Shown here in pieces: positions 9,608 to 17,992 of a stretch of DNA of 64,000 bases; within the stretch, counting starts at the first letter, position 1, and each line of letters opens with the position of its first letter. This DNA is from Candidatus Hodarchaeota archaeon (GTDB taxonomy: Archaea > Asgardarchaeota > Heimdallarchaeia > Hodarchaeales > Hodarchaeaceae): contig JAEOSR010000095.1 of NCBI GenBank assembly GCA_016840285.1, forward strand, positions 6,240-70,239. Direction: 5' to 3'. Below the pieces are notes generated by a model that did not search any database, was not told the origin of the DNA, and saw nothing but the letters and a program-made list of their open reading frames with translations. Made by a program: the position numbers and the translations under genes.

Positions 9608-9979
9608 ATGACAGAAACGGAAGATATAGAAGCGATAAAGAAAGCAATTATGGATTATTATCATGAGGGCCATGTCAAAGCAGACCCAGCACTTTATGAA
9701 AAGGTTTTACATGAAGAATGGAAATTTTTTCATCATGATGACCAAGGACTAATGAGAACTGTAGATAAAGATGAATATTATTCCTGGTATGACCCAAAAA
9801 AAGTTGATCCAAGTCTTAAGTGGAAAACTAACTTCTTTTATGTTGATGTAACAAAAGGAAAGATTGGTTCCGCTAAAATCAAAATTGGAAATCAAAATGT
9901 GCAGTATATTGACTACTTTAATCTAATGAAAATTGACAACAGATGGTGGATTGTTCACAAGATCTCAACAAAAGAATAA
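9608..9979 (+). CDS. NTF2-like / lumazine-binding-type protein
   Basis: This 123-residue protein has the cone-shaped NTF2-like pattern. An N-terminal helix (DIEAIKKAIMDYYHEGHV) is followed by the LHEEWKFFHHDD strand and beta segments ending with YIDYFNLMKIDNRWWIVHKI, the typical last hairpin of SnoaL/Lumazine_bd_2 proteins. Such proteins bind or convert small hydrophobic ligands, or act as stress-related scaffolds. The gene ends 17 bases before the convergent PLP-enzyme gene. The substrate is unknown. Confidence 0.75.
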   Translation: MTETEDIEAIKKAIMDYYHEGHVKADPALYEKVLHEEWKFFHHDDQGLMRTVDKDEYYSWYDPKKVDPSLKWKTNFFYVDVTKGKIGSAKIKIGNQNVQYIDYFNLMKIDNRWWIVHKISTKE

Positions 9980-9996
9980 TATTTCAGTTGTTTCTT

Positions 9997-11229
9997 TTAA
10001 ATAATTTGAGAAAGTGCTTGTGCTAGGTCCTCAATTAGATCGTCAACATCTTCAAGCCCAACAGAGAATCTTACTAAACCATCCGAAATTCCGCTTTCAA
10101 TACGCTTTTCTCGTGGAACTTTTACATGACTCATACTAGCAGGGTGTTGAATAAGACTTTTACAACATCCTAAAGAAGGTGCTAATGTAATAACCTTAAC
10201 ATTATTCATCAATGATTCTCCAGCTTCTAGTCCTCCTTTTAACTCAAAAGCAATCATCCCACCAAATTTTCCTTTCATTTGCTTTTTAGCGAGTTCATGT
10301 TGAGGATGGGTTGTTAAACCTGGATAAAAGACTTCTTTAACTTTAGAGTGGTCTGTTAAATATTCCGCTAGAGCCATAGCATTTGAACAATGACTATCCA
10401 TCCTTAAAGGTAATGTTTTCATCCCATTTAAGACTAGAAACGCGTCGAAGGGAGATTGTGTTACACCAAGATTCTTTTTAACAAATTGAAGTCTTTCTCT
10501 TCTTTCACCAGTTAATCTAGAGGCTAAAATGCCCGAACATGTTGTTCCATGACCATTCAAGTATTTTGTGGATGAATGTAATGAGATATCGGCTCCTAAT
10601 TCTAAGGGCCTTTGGATTAAGGGCGTTGCAAATGTATTGTCGACAACTACAGGGATCTCATTTTCCTGACCTATTTTACATATCTCATTGATGTCACAAA
10701 TGACCAAATTAGGATTCGTAGGGCTTTCAAGATAGATTAGATTGGTTCTAGAATCAATTGCTTCTATTACATGTTCTACTCCTTCCCTCCCTGCAGTGTC
10801 AACGTAGTCAGTATTGACAAAATAAGAACTCATTATTCCGTCGAAAAAGTAATTTGTTCCACCATAAACAGGATTTGTAGCTAGAATCGTGTCCCCACTT
10901 TTTGTCAATGCCATTATTACGGTTGAAATAGCAGCCATCCCTGTTGCAAAGGCATGTCCTTCAACATCAATACCCTTTTTGATTAGATTTGCTCCTTCAA
11001 GAATAGCCAAACTTTCTTCAGATGCTTTTACGGTTGGGTTTCCGAGTCTGGAGTAAATATATCCTGGTTCCTCCCCGCTGAAGCGATTGCGGCCTCTTTC
11101 AACATTAGGAAAGCTAAACGTTGATGTAGCGAATATTGGAGTAATAAGAGAATCAGAATATTTTTCATCGTCGCCTGCATGGAGAGCTAGTGTTGATATC
11201 TTCCAGTTAAGGTTTATTTTTGTTCTCAT
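9997..11229 (-). CDS. Cys/Met-metabolism PLP enzyme (cystathionine/methionine gamma-lyase type)
   Basis: This 410-residue protein is a full-length member of the trans-sulfuration PLP family. It has YSRLGNPTVKASEE near the N-terminus, the phosphate-binding region FATGMAAIS, NPVYGGTNYFF, the ESPTNPNL strand, the VVDNTFATP aspartate that contacts the PLP ring nitrogen, and the Schiff-base lysine in HSSTKYLNGHG. Family members act as gamma-lyases (cystathionine or methionine) or as gamma-synthases or O-acylhomoserine sulfhydrylases. Sequence alone does not settle which. No methionine or cysteine biosynthesis genes flank it, which slightly favours a catabolic lyase. The enzyme should be a cytoplasmic tetramer. 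Confidence 0.92.
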   Translation of the reverse strand: MRTKINLNWKISTLALHAGDDEKYSDSLITPIFATSTFSFPNVERGRNRFSGEEPGYIYSRLGNPTVKASEESLAILEGANLIKKGIDVEGHAFATGMAAISTVIMALTKSGDTILATNPVYGGTNYFFDGIMSSYFVNTDYVDTAGREGVEHVIEAIDSRTNLIYLESPTNPNLVICDINEICKIGQENEIPVVVDNTFATPLIQRPLELGADISLHSSTKYLNGHGTTCSGILASRLTGERRERLQFVKKNLGVTQSPFDAFLVLNGMKTLPLRMDSHCSNAMALAEYLTDHSKVKEVFYPGLTTHPQHELAKKQMKGKFGGMIAFELKGGLEAGESLMNNVKVITLAPSLGCCKSLIQHPASMSHVKVPREKRIESGISDGLVRFSVGLEDVDDLIEDLAQALSQII

Positions 11230-11331
11230 GATCTCATATCCAGTATTTTTGTCATTAATTCAGAATTTTATTTACAGTCATTTTATTCTACCTTAAGTTT
11301 TTAGTCTTCAAGAGAGTGGTAATTTATTCGT

Positions 11332-12108
11332 ATGAATTCCTTTTTTTATCCTCAAAAACCATGTGGACTTCCTTTCAAAGAGGCTATCCAACGTTGTCCA
11401 ACCTTGGGAAAATATGCAACCAAAGGGAAGATTGATTTAGGGAATAGTGAAGCTTTACTATTATATAATCAGTTAGTTCTAAATGATTTTATGTCTCTGG
11501 ATTTCAATGTTCCACCAGGATACCTTATTCCAACTGTTTGCAGTAGATGGCAGTTTGTTTCTTGGATTATTCGTGAGAAAATCCCCTTAAAAGTTTTAGA
11601 AATTGGCACAGGAGCTTCAGCTATTCTAGCAATGATGTTTGCGAAAATTGGTTGTCATGTGGAGGTAACAGAGATCGATGAAATGGCATGTCAAAGTGCT
11701 CAGCATAACATCAATCTGAACGGCTTGGATTCACGAATTACTTTGAAAAAAATTGAGGATGAAGAACATATTCTGATAAATTGCTATGAATCTCTAAGAA
11801 ATTTTGATTTAGTGGTCTGTAATCCACCACAATATGATCAAAATTATTTCAAGAAGCGATCATTAAAAAAAGGGTTTGTTGGACAGGAATTAGAGTTAGT
11901 TGGGGGAAAAGAAGGCCATGAGTTTATTTTAAAGTTGATTGAAGAGATTAATTATTTTTCAAAATCCCCAAGTTTTTACTTTCAATTGACGTTTCCTAAA
12001 TTGTATGATCTAATCTGTATTAATCTTCAAAAAAAGGGTTATACTTTTCTTAAAGAATGTAGAAATATTGGTACAAGAAAAAGATATTACTTTAGAGTAG
12101 ATTTTTAG
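11332..12108 (+). CDS. RlmF/METTL16-like RNA adenine-N6 methyltransferase
   Basis: This 258-residue Rossmann methyltransferase matches the METTL16/RlmF (Methyltransf_10) pattern. It carries the characteristic FNVPPGYLIPTVCSRWQF segment before the SAM-binding motif LEIGTGASAILAMMFAKIG at about 86-104. An acidic SAM ribose contact follows (VTEIDEMA), then the catalytic loop CNPPQY. Family enzymes methylate adenine N6 in structured RNA (23S rRNA, U6 snRNA), using an N-P-P-F motif. Here the aromatic after NPP is glutamine, which is unusual; a tyrosine follows at once. The gene is a single unit and its RNA target is unknown. Confidence 0.75.
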   Translation: MNSFFYPQKPCGLPFKEAIQRCPTLGKYATKGKIDLGNSEALLLYNQLVLNDFMSLDFNVPPGYLIPTVCSRWQFVSWIIREKIPLKVLEIGTGASAILAMMFAKIGCHVEVTEIDEMACQSAQHNINLNGLDSRITLKKIEDEEHILINCYESLRNFDLVVCNPPQYDQNYFKKRSLKKGFVGQELELVGGKEGHEFILKLIEEINYFSKSPSFYFQLTFPKLYDLICINLQKKGYTFLKECRNIGTRKRYYFRVDF

Positions 12109-12159
12109 AATGAGCTTTTGAATCCTAGGCTTTGTTCTTTAATAGGGGCATGGGGGATT

Positions 12160-12507
12160 TCATTGAATACATTCTTCTAAGATTTCAACTGCTTTTCTCA
12201 AATGTGGAATTACAATTGATCCTCCAACAACCAGAGCTACGTTAAAAGCTTCATAAAATTCCTCTTTAGAGACACCTAGTTCATAACACTGTAGAATGTG
12301 ATAAGTAATACAGTCATTACATCGCAAGACAAGACTGGCTACTAATCCTAGTAATTCTTTAACCTTAGAAGAGAGTACTCCTGTATCATAAGCGCGAGAA
12401 TCCAACGAAAAAAACCTCTTAATCCCCAGATTTGCGTCTTCCAGAATTAATTCATTCATTTTTTCTCTATAAGAATTAAATTCCTCAATTTTAGACATAC
12501 ATTTCAC
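12160..12507 (-). CDS. Carboxymuconolactone decarboxylase/AhpD-like protein
   Basis: This 115-residue all-helical protein belongs to the AhpD/CMD superfamily. The active-site motif C-x2-C-x3-H is present as CNDCITYH, preceded by LVASLVLRC and followed by YELGVSKEEFYEAFNVALVVGG, the typical second helical pair. Members with this CxxC-His arrangement act as alkylhydroperoxidase reductants or thiol-disulfide enzymes rather than true lactone decarboxylases. Its position upstream of, and divergent from, the CheR-type gene gives no further clue. It should be a cytoplasmic oligomer. Confidence 0.88.
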   Translation of the reverse strand: MKCMSKIEEFNSYREKMNELILEDANLGIKRFFSLDSRAYDTGVLSSKVKELLGLVASLVLRCNDCITYHILQCYELGVSKEEFYEAFNVALVVGGSIVIPHLRKAVEILEECIQ

Positions 12508-12651
12508 CTTTCATATCAGTTCATAGATTTATATGCTACTTTTCATTTTTTACCTATAAGTTTAAATGCTGACATTTTAATGTGAAGGGCGTTTGTTCAT
12601 TTTTGGTCAATTTTGAGAATGATGATCTTTCATACCTCTCCATCTTAGATA

Positions 12652-13689
12652 GTGAGAAGAGGATTTATGCTTCCTGATCCCCAAAGTTTTAACTTAATTA
12701 AACAATATCTCTATAAAAGGGGCTTTTGTGATATCAGTTCTTATAAAGATAAATATCTAAGTCGACGATTAGCCATTCGGATGAGAGGACGGAATTGTAA
12801 AACGTATGAGGATTATTATGATATTCTAGTTCAGAATGATAAGGAAATTAACTTACTAAAGAAGAGTCTTTCAATTAATGTGACCAAGTTTTTTCGAGAT
12901 CCAGATACATGGGAAGAGTTCCAAAGTATTATGAAATCCTACATAAAGGAAAGGAATGAAATAAAAATTTCACCTTCTCTTCGGATCTGGAGTGCTGGTT
13001 GTGCTGTAGGATCTGAACCTTACAGTATTGCGTGTATTATTCATCACGCTTTAGGAAATCAGTTTCGGAAACTTAATGTCAAAATCTACGCCTCAGATTT
13101 TAATGAGGAACTTCTCCAGATTGCTAGACGAGGTATTTATGAAGGAGAAATCTTGGAAAATGTTCCTAAAGAATTTTTAATAAATTATTTTGAACCATTT
13201 GCAAAAGGAAAACGAGTAAAATATAATATTAGGAGAATGGTTGATTATTCGTTTGTAAATCTATTAAAAGATCAATATAGATTCCCAAAATTAGATATAA
13301 TCTTTTGTCGAAATGTAATAATCTATTTCTCAAAAGATATTCAAAATGAGATTTTTAGAAAATTCTACAACCTGTTGGTACCTAATGGTTTTTTAATTTT
13401 AGGTAGGACTGAAATACTTTCTCAATCTTTTAGAGAAAGTTTTGACGTTTATTCGCTAAGGCACAGGATCTATAGGAAGAAATCCGATTCTAAACCACCG
13501 CAAATCAAGAAAAAAGTGAAACAGCATCGAAATTTAAAATGCATAAAATGTGGGCAAAAATTCGACCGTTTGGTTGATCTTCGATTACATGAAAGAAAAA
13601 ATAGCTGTAGTAAATTTCGATGTAAATTATGTCCTAAAAAGTTCAATAGTGAAATTCGTTATAGAGCTCATATGAAATATTTCCATTAA
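12652..13689 (+). CDS. CheR-type methyltransferase fused to two C2H2-class zinc fingers
   Basis: Residues 1 to about 275 form a CheR fold: the N-terminal helical domain (FNLIKQYLYKRGF, KSLSINVTKFFRD) and the SAM motif IWSAGCAVGSEPYSIA, then YASDFNEELLQIARRGIY, IIFCRNVIIYFSK and NGFLILGRTE. Residues 297-319 hold a C-x2-C-x12-H-x5-C finger and 324-345 a canonical C-x2-C-x12-H-x4-H finger ending at the last residue. CheR methylates glutamates on chemoreceptors, yet no chemotaxis gene is near. The ATG at 12667, with AGAAGAGG just upstream, may be the true start rather than the GTG at 12652. I infer a methyltransferase directed to a target by nucleic-acid or protein binding. Confidence 0.88.
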   Translation: MRRGFMLPDPQSFNLIKQYLYKRGFCDISSYKDKYLSRRLAIRMRGRNCKTYEDYYDILVQNDKEINLLKKSLSINVTKFFRDPDTWEEFQSIMKSYIKERNEIKISPSLRIWSAGCAVGSEPYSIACIIHHALGNQFRKLNVKIYASDFNEELLQIARRGIYEGEILENVPKEFLINYFEPFAKGKRVKYNIRRMVDYSFVNLLKDQYRFPKLDIIFCRNVIIYFSKDIQNEIFRKFYNLLVPNGFLILGRTEILSQSFRESFDVYSLRHRIYRKKSDSKPPQIKKKVKQHRNLKCIKCGQKFDRLVDLRLHERKNSCSKFRCKLCPKKFNSEIRYRAHMKYFH

Positions 13690-13784
13690 TTCCTCTTATC
13701 AGGAAAAAAAACTTAGTGGCTTTAATGTAGAATTCAGAAGAAAATTCTTTAAGAAATCTTTTATGACTCCTTGAACTGATAGAA

Positions 13785-14384
13785 ATGTCAACGAAACCCC
13801 TAGTAAGTAAAAATTATTTTTTGGGAGTTAAATTTTTTGTCATCTTTTTTTTATTATCTAATGGAGGCTTTTTAACAACTGGAATAATTTCAAGAGGGAA
13901 TTATACTACAATCTCTGTTTCCGAATCTAAAGATCTGATAGTGAGTAATGATGAATTATTTATTCTTGATGTACGGACAAATGATGAGTTTAATGATGGC
14001 CATATCCCTGAAGCATATCTAATTCCTCATACTGAAATAAGTACGCGTCAAGATGAACTCCCAAATAATAAGTCAAGACCTATCCTTGTTTATTGCAGAT
14101 CTGGTACTCGTTCTGCTGCTGCCAGTAACACTCTTGACTCATTAAATTATACCCAAGTATATAACATGAATGGTGGATTTGATGCATGGAAGGATACTGG
14201 TTATCTCTATGAAACTGGACCCTTTGTTAAACCAATTACAACATCAAACACTACAGAACTATCATCGACCGAACAAACCTCTACTTCTTCAACGCACTCA
14301 ACGACCACACCTGCTTTTGAATTCACATTTGTGATTCAATTATTTGGTCTAACGCTAATTGTCATAAAGAAACAGCGAAAATAA
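13785..14384 (+). CDS. Secreted, tail-anchored rhodanese-domain protein
   Basis: This 199-residue protein has an N-terminal signal or anchor (FFVIFFLLSNGGFLTTGII, about 17-36) and a single rhodanese domain at about 40-145. The domain contains LFILDVRTNDEFNDGHIPEA and the active-site loop YCRSGTRSAAAS with its cysteine near 107. A Ser/Thr-rich stalk (about 155-180) leads to a second hydrophobic helix (FTFVIQLFGLTLIVI) and the basic tail KKQRK. Rhodaneses transfer sulfane sulfur or carry persulfides. Here the domain should lie outside the membrane. It is a single gene 95 bases after the CheR fusion. Confidence 0.88.
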   Translation: MSTKPLVSKNYFLGVKFFVIFFLLSNGGFLTTGIISRGNYTTISVSESKDLIVSNDELFILDVRTNDEFNDGHIPEAYLIPHTEISTRQDELPNNKSRPILVYCRSGTRSAAASNTLDSLNYTQVYNMNGGFDAWKDTGYLYETGPFVKPITTSNTTELSSTEQTSTSSTHSTTTPAFEFTFVIQLFGLTLIVIKKQRK

Positions 14385-14469
14385 AGTACAAGTTTCCTTA
14401 AATAGACGAGATTATTCCAGAATTCCATAAAAGATTAAATTAATCTCTTTATCTTGGAGAACTGAGGTT

Positions 14470-16014
14470 ATGAAATCATCCAGATCTGTTGATAAACTTT
14501 CCATAGAAGCTTCCTTCTTGAAATTTCGTCAAGGAGGAATTTTATTACATCCTACAAGTTTACCAGGGATGTATGGTATTGGAGATCTTGGATCAAAATT
14601 CTATCAATTTATTGATTTTTTACATTCAAGCCAACTAAATTTGCTGCAGATTTTACCACTAGGTCCCACAGGTTATGGAAACTCACCTTATCAATCTTTC
14701 TCTGCTTTTGCTGGAAATCCATTGTTAATAAGTCCTGAAAAACTCATTGATATTGGATTACTCACTTTTGATGAAATAATTTTCCCTAGATTCCTTGAAA
14801 CCAAAGTGAATTTTAGTAAAGTTATGGATTTTAAATCCGAATTAATGGATCAAGTATTTATAAATTTTACCAAAAAAGGCTTCTCATCCTTACAAACACA
14901 ATACAATTTATTTTTAGAACACCACAATTATTGGTTAGATGATTACGCACTTTTCATGTCAATTAAAGAAGTGTATGACCTACAAGCATGGAATACATGG
15001 GAGGAGTCATTGAAAAAACGAAAATCTTCTGCCATTTCATCTTGGAAGAGAAATCATGAAGAAAGAATAGAATTTCATAAATTTATACAATTTCTTTTCT
15101 TCTATCAATGGAATGAGGCCAGGAATTATGCCCATAAAAAGATGGTGAAAATAATTGGAGACATTCCAATATTTGTGGCATATGACTCTGCAGATGTTTG
15201 GGCAAATCCGCATCTATTTTACCTAGATAAGCATGGTGAATTAACATACGTTGCGGGGGTGCCACCAGACTATTTTTCGGAAACAGGTCAACGTTGGGGA
15301 AATCCAATTTATCGTTGGGATTTTATGAAGAAAAATGGGTATAATTGGTGGATTCAGAGAATAAATCACAGTTTTACCCTTGTTGATATTCTAAGAATTG
15401 ATCATTTTAGAGGATTTGAGGCATATTGGCAGATACCTGCTGATGAGTCGACAGCTATTAATGGAAAATGGGTAAAAGGTCCAGGAATTGATCTCTTTAT
15501 TACATTGAAAAAAGCATGCGGATTTTTACCAATTATTGCTGAAAACTTGGGGGTTATTACACCTGCAGTTGACGAATTACTACTGCAAACTGGTTTTCCA
15601 GGTATGCGAGTATTACAATTTGCATTTGGCCTTGAAGAAGAGGAAGGTATCAAAAATAATTATCTTCCTCACAATCATATTCCAAATACTGTTGTATATA
15701 CTGGTACTCACGATAATGATACAACTCTGGGCTGGTTCAAGACTGCTACCCCGGAAGTTCAAAGTGAAGTTTTAGAATATCTGAACTCAGATGGTGAGGA
15801 TATTGCTGGAGATTTAATTCGTCTAGCGTGGAGTTCGGTCGCAAAAATTAGCATCATTCCATTACAGGATCTACTTCGATTAGGAAATGAGGGACGAATG
15901 AATTATCCTGGAACTGAAAATGATAATTGGGAATGGCGCTTTAAATGGGAGCAATTAACAGTAAAGCATAGCAATGAAATCGGTATACTTAATAAGATCT
16001 TCCAACGAGTTTAA
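14470..16014 (+). CDS. malQ: 4-alpha-glucanotransferase (amylomaltase, GH77)
   Basis: This 514-residue protein is a complete GH77 enzyme that transfers alpha-1,4-glucan segments between maltodextrins or glycogen. The substrate loops GILLHPTSLPGMYGIGDLG and LGPTGYGNSPYQSFSAFAGN are at the N-terminus, followed by IGDIPIFVAYDSADVW and the acceptor loop VPPDYFSETGQRWGNP. The nucleophile aspartate is in LRIDHFRGFEAYW, the acid/base glutamate in IIAENLG and the third acidic residue in TGTHDND. A ribosome site (GGAG/GAGG) precedes the ATG. The gene stands alone, seven bases before a convergent HxlR regulator. It indicates storage or use of glycogen-like polymers. Confidence 0.96.
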   Translation: MKSSRSVDKLSIEASFLKFRQGGILLHPTSLPGMYGIGDLGSKFYQFIDFLHSSQLNLLQILPLGPTGYGNSPYQSFSAFAGNPLLISPEKLIDIGLLTFDEIIFPRFLETKVNFSKVMDFKSELMDQVFINFTKKGFSSLQTQYNLFLEHHNYWLDDYALFMSIKEVYDLQAWNTWEESLKKRKSSAISSWKRNHEERIEFHKFIQFLFFYQWNEARNYAHKKMVKIIGDIPIFVAYDSADVWANPHLFYLDKHGELTYVAGVPPDYFSETGQRWGNPIYRWDFMKKNGYNWWIQRINHSFTLVDILRIDHFRGFEAYWQIPADESTAINGKWVKGPGIDLFITLKKACGFLPIIAENLGVITPAVDELLLQTGFPGMRVLQFAFGLEEEEGIKNNYLPHNHIPNTVVYTGTHDNDTTLGWFKTATPEVQSEVLEYLNSDGEDIAGDLIRLAWSSVAKISIIPLQDLLRLGNEGRMNYPGTENDNWEWRFKWEQLTVKHSNEIGILNKIFQRV

Positions 16015-16021
16015 TCGGAGA

Positions 16022-16423
16022 TTAGGTTTCGTGACATGCTTGGATAGCCCACTCAATAAGTGGTAGAAGACTATTCCGCAATTGAATACCCTTTGGTGTT
16101 AAATGATATTCAACACGAGGGGGGATTTCTGCAAAATGCTCTTTATTTAGGATGTTAATTCCTTCTAGCTCTTTCAAGCGTGAAGATAATGTTGTATCAC
16201 TAATTATTTCTGAGGTTATTCCTTTAATTCGTGTTTTGATTGCTGAATATCTCAATCTTTTAATTGAACCTTTAAATTCATCTTGTTCTATGGGAAAAAT
16301 CATAATGATAAAAATCATCCATTTTTTACTAATTGATTTCAGGTATTTAGTCAGGGGTTTCAAGCAAATTCCATTTATTTCAATTGGTAAGCATTTTTGC
16401 ATCATTTCTAGCTGAGTTTCCAA
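16022..16423 (-). CDS. HxlR-family winged-helix regulator
   Basis: This 133-residue protein has the HxlR/MarR-like winged helix: KPLTKYLKSISKKWMIFIIM, then the recognition region SEIISDTTLSSRLKELEGINIL, and the wing RVEYHLTPKGIQL. HxlR proteins bind inverted repeats near their own gene and often respond to electrophiles or aldehydes through cysteines; here cysteines sit near both termini. It is divergent from the 53-residue protein at 16540-16701. A perfect palindrome lies between them at 16497-16511, so autoregulation and control of the small gene are likely. Confidence 0.9.
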   Translation of the reverse strand: METQLEMMQKCLPIEINGICLKPLTKYLKSISKKWMIFIIMIFPIEQDEFKGSIKRLRYSAIKTRIKGITSEIISDTTLSSRLKELEGINILNKEHFAEIPPRVEYHLTPKGIQLRNSLLPLIEWAIQACHET

Positions 16424-16496
16424 TTCTTAATTCCACCGTAGCAACTAACAAAGTGTTTAGTTACAGATTTTTGAAGCTTTAGTTTTTGATGTTAAT

Positions 16497-16511
16497 CACT
16501 TTACTAAAGTG
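16497..16511. promoter_or_regulatory. Palindromic operator candidate for the HxlR regulator
   Basis: The 15-mer CACTTTACTAAAGTG is a perfect inverted repeat: seven-base arms around one central base. A second, imperfect inverted repeat with arms AACTAA and TTAGTT lies at 16443-16462. Both sit between the divergent HxlR gene (start 16423) and the 16540 gene, where an autoregulator would bind. No promoter element is certain. Confidence 0.55.
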
Positions 16512-16539
16512 GAGAAAAAAAAGTTAAAAGTGAAGAAAA

Positions 16540-16701
16540 ATGTCACAAAAGAAAGATTGCTCCTGTTGGAAGCACAAGGAAGGTCATCATGAAGAAATGA
16601 GCCACTCAGAAAAAATAGCACACTTAAAAGAATGTCTTGGCGACGTTATTGAAAGACTTGAATGTATTAAAGAGATGGCAGAGAAAATATCAATCGAGTG
16701 A
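16540..16701 (+). CDS. Small Cys/His-rich protein (53 residues)
   Basis: This short frame begins at an ATG with a purine-rich GTGAAG stretch just upstream. It encodes 53 residues: an N-terminal metal-binding-like cluster (KKDCSCWKHKEGHH) and then an amphipathic helix (SEKIAHLKECLGDVIERL) containing two further cysteines. No family is recognised. The cluster could bind zinc, copper or iron, or react with electrophiles. Its divergent arrangement with an HxlR regulator and the palindrome between them suggest it is the regulated gene. A terminator-like hairpin follows at 16763-16802. Confidence 0.6.
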   Translation: MSQKKDCSCWKHKEGHHEEMSHSEKIAHLKECLGDVIERLECIKEMAEKISIE

Positions 16702-16762
16702 AGATACGATTCGGTCTCCTCAAGCTCCTGAGCGAAAAACAATAAAATCAGGTGAAAAATGG

Positions 16763-16802
16763 CGAACAAAGTGAGGCTTTTCAGTTCGTCTGTTTTTTTT
16801 TT
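16763..16802 (+). terminator. Hairpin plus T-run terminator
   Basis: CGAAC at 16763-16767 and TGA at 16772-16774 pair with TCA at 16781-16783 and GTTCG at 16784-16788. A run of ten T residues ends at 16802. The position, about 60 bases after the small gene and before the MBL-fold gene, fits a transcription end for the small gene. Confidence 0.5.
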
Positions 16803-16882
16803 ACTCAAATAAGATCTGATTTTCTTTTTTAATCCAAAGTTAAATCCTCTTATATCAAGATCAATGATCGCAGAATACAATT

Positions 16883-16888
16883 AGGAGG
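16883..16888 (+). promoter_or_regulatory. Ribosome binding site that fixes a TTG start
   Basis: AGGAGG lies six bases before TTG at 16895, with no in-frame ATG nearby. This strong Shine-Dalgarno sequence is the reason the MBL-fold gene is started at TTG. Confidence 0.7.
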
Positions 16889-16894
16889 CTATAT

Positions 16895-17854
16895 TTGTCT
16901 GATTATAATCCAAGGATAACAAAGTCTGGTCAGATAACAAAGGAAATTTACCACTTTGACATTAAACAATATAATATCCCACGATCTTGCTCAATATATT
17001 TGGTACTGACCCCAGAATCAGTTGTTGTTATGGATGTTGGAACTTCGGATGATGTGAACGTTGTTCTCTCTTTTTTAAAGGAAAATAATATTTCACTTAA
17101 AAAAATCAAATATCTTATTCCATCTCACCATCATTTTGATCACTTTGGCGGAGGATGGAAATTATGGGAGAGAATCAGGGAATTTAATCCCGATGTGAAA
17201 ATTTTAACAACAGAAAAGACTAAGGAGCTAATACAACATTCCACCGAACATCTAAATCGCGCAAAAAGAACCTTTGGTGAACGTATTGGAATAATGAAAC
17301 CTTCACCTGATATTGCTTATAAAATTGTAGAGCAAGATAAAGTGATTCAGATTCCTGGACTTGAGAAACAATTTAAACTTGTATCAACTCCTGGTCACAC
17401 TTACGATCATGTCTGTCCAACATTATCAAATAATGGAGAAACAGAGTTCGTATATCTCAGTGAATGTGCCGGAGGATTATTGCATTCACACAAATTAATA
17501 ACGGTTCCTAGTTCAATGCCTCCAGATTTTAATTTTAATTTATATTTACAAAGCCTAAGGAAAATAATTGACTTGGAACCCCTTAATGTCGGATATGCGC
17601 ATGCTGGGGCAGTTAAAGGTCATGAAGGAGTAAAGCAAGTGCTAGAGGAGCATGTAGATTTTTCATTCTTTTTTCGTGACTTTGTCAAAAATAAATTCAA
17701 TGAGAAGGGAGAAACAAGATATGTGGTAGAAGAATTTATTGAACAAGAAATGAAAGAAAGAGCTGATGTTTATTATAAGGAATTGCACTCTAAGTACGTT
17801 GTTGCCGTCGTATATGGCCAGTTAGTCGATTTGGGACTCAAAGAACCAAAATAG
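16895..17854 (+). CDS. MBL-fold metallo-hydrolase
   Basis: This 319-residue protein is a metallo-beta-lactamase-fold enzyme. The metal motif H-x-H-x-D-H is present as HHHFDH near residue 87. Further ligands are the histidine in STPGHTYDH and the late histidine in YAHAGAVKGH. The position usually holding a bridging aspartate reads SEC, so a glutamate may replace it. A preceding strand, VVMDVGTSDDVNVVL, is typical. It probably hydrolyses a thioester, phosphodiester or lactone, but the substrate is unknown. No signal peptide is seen, so it is cytoplasmic. Translation starts at TTG behind AGGAGG. Confidence 0.9.
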   Translation: MSDYNPRITKSGQITKEIYHFDIKQYNIPRSCSIYLVLTPESVVVMDVGTSDDVNVVLSFLKENNISLKKIKYLIPSHHHFDHFGGGWKLWERIREFNPDVKILTTEKTKELIQHSTEHLNRAKRTFGERIGIMKPSPDIAYKIVEQDKVIQIPGLEKQFKLVSTPGHTYDHVCPTLSNNGETEFVYLSECAGGLLHSHKLITVPSSMPPDFNFNLYLQSLRKIIDLEPLNVGYAHAGAVKGHEGVKQVLEEHVDFSFFFRDFVKNKFNEKGETRYVVEEFIEQEMKERADVYYKELHSKYVVAVVYGQLVDLGLKEPK

Positions 17855-17992
17855 TTGATTTTTATCATATAATATATAATTAAAAATATTAAACTACATA
17901 TAATATATTCTATAACTCTTTCTTTCTTGCCCAGACGATAAAATATTTATTCTCTTGATTGAAAATATAGGTGTCCTCATACTCGTGTCAAT

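Noticed and set aside
12652..13689. Possible chemotaxis locus because of CheR
   Set aside because: No CheA, CheB, CheW, CheY or receptor gene lies anywhere in the window.
16587..16880. A minus-strand frame of 97 codons
   Set aside because: It overlaps the more credible 53-residue Cys/His-rich protein on the plus strand and has a low-complexity, T-rich composition.
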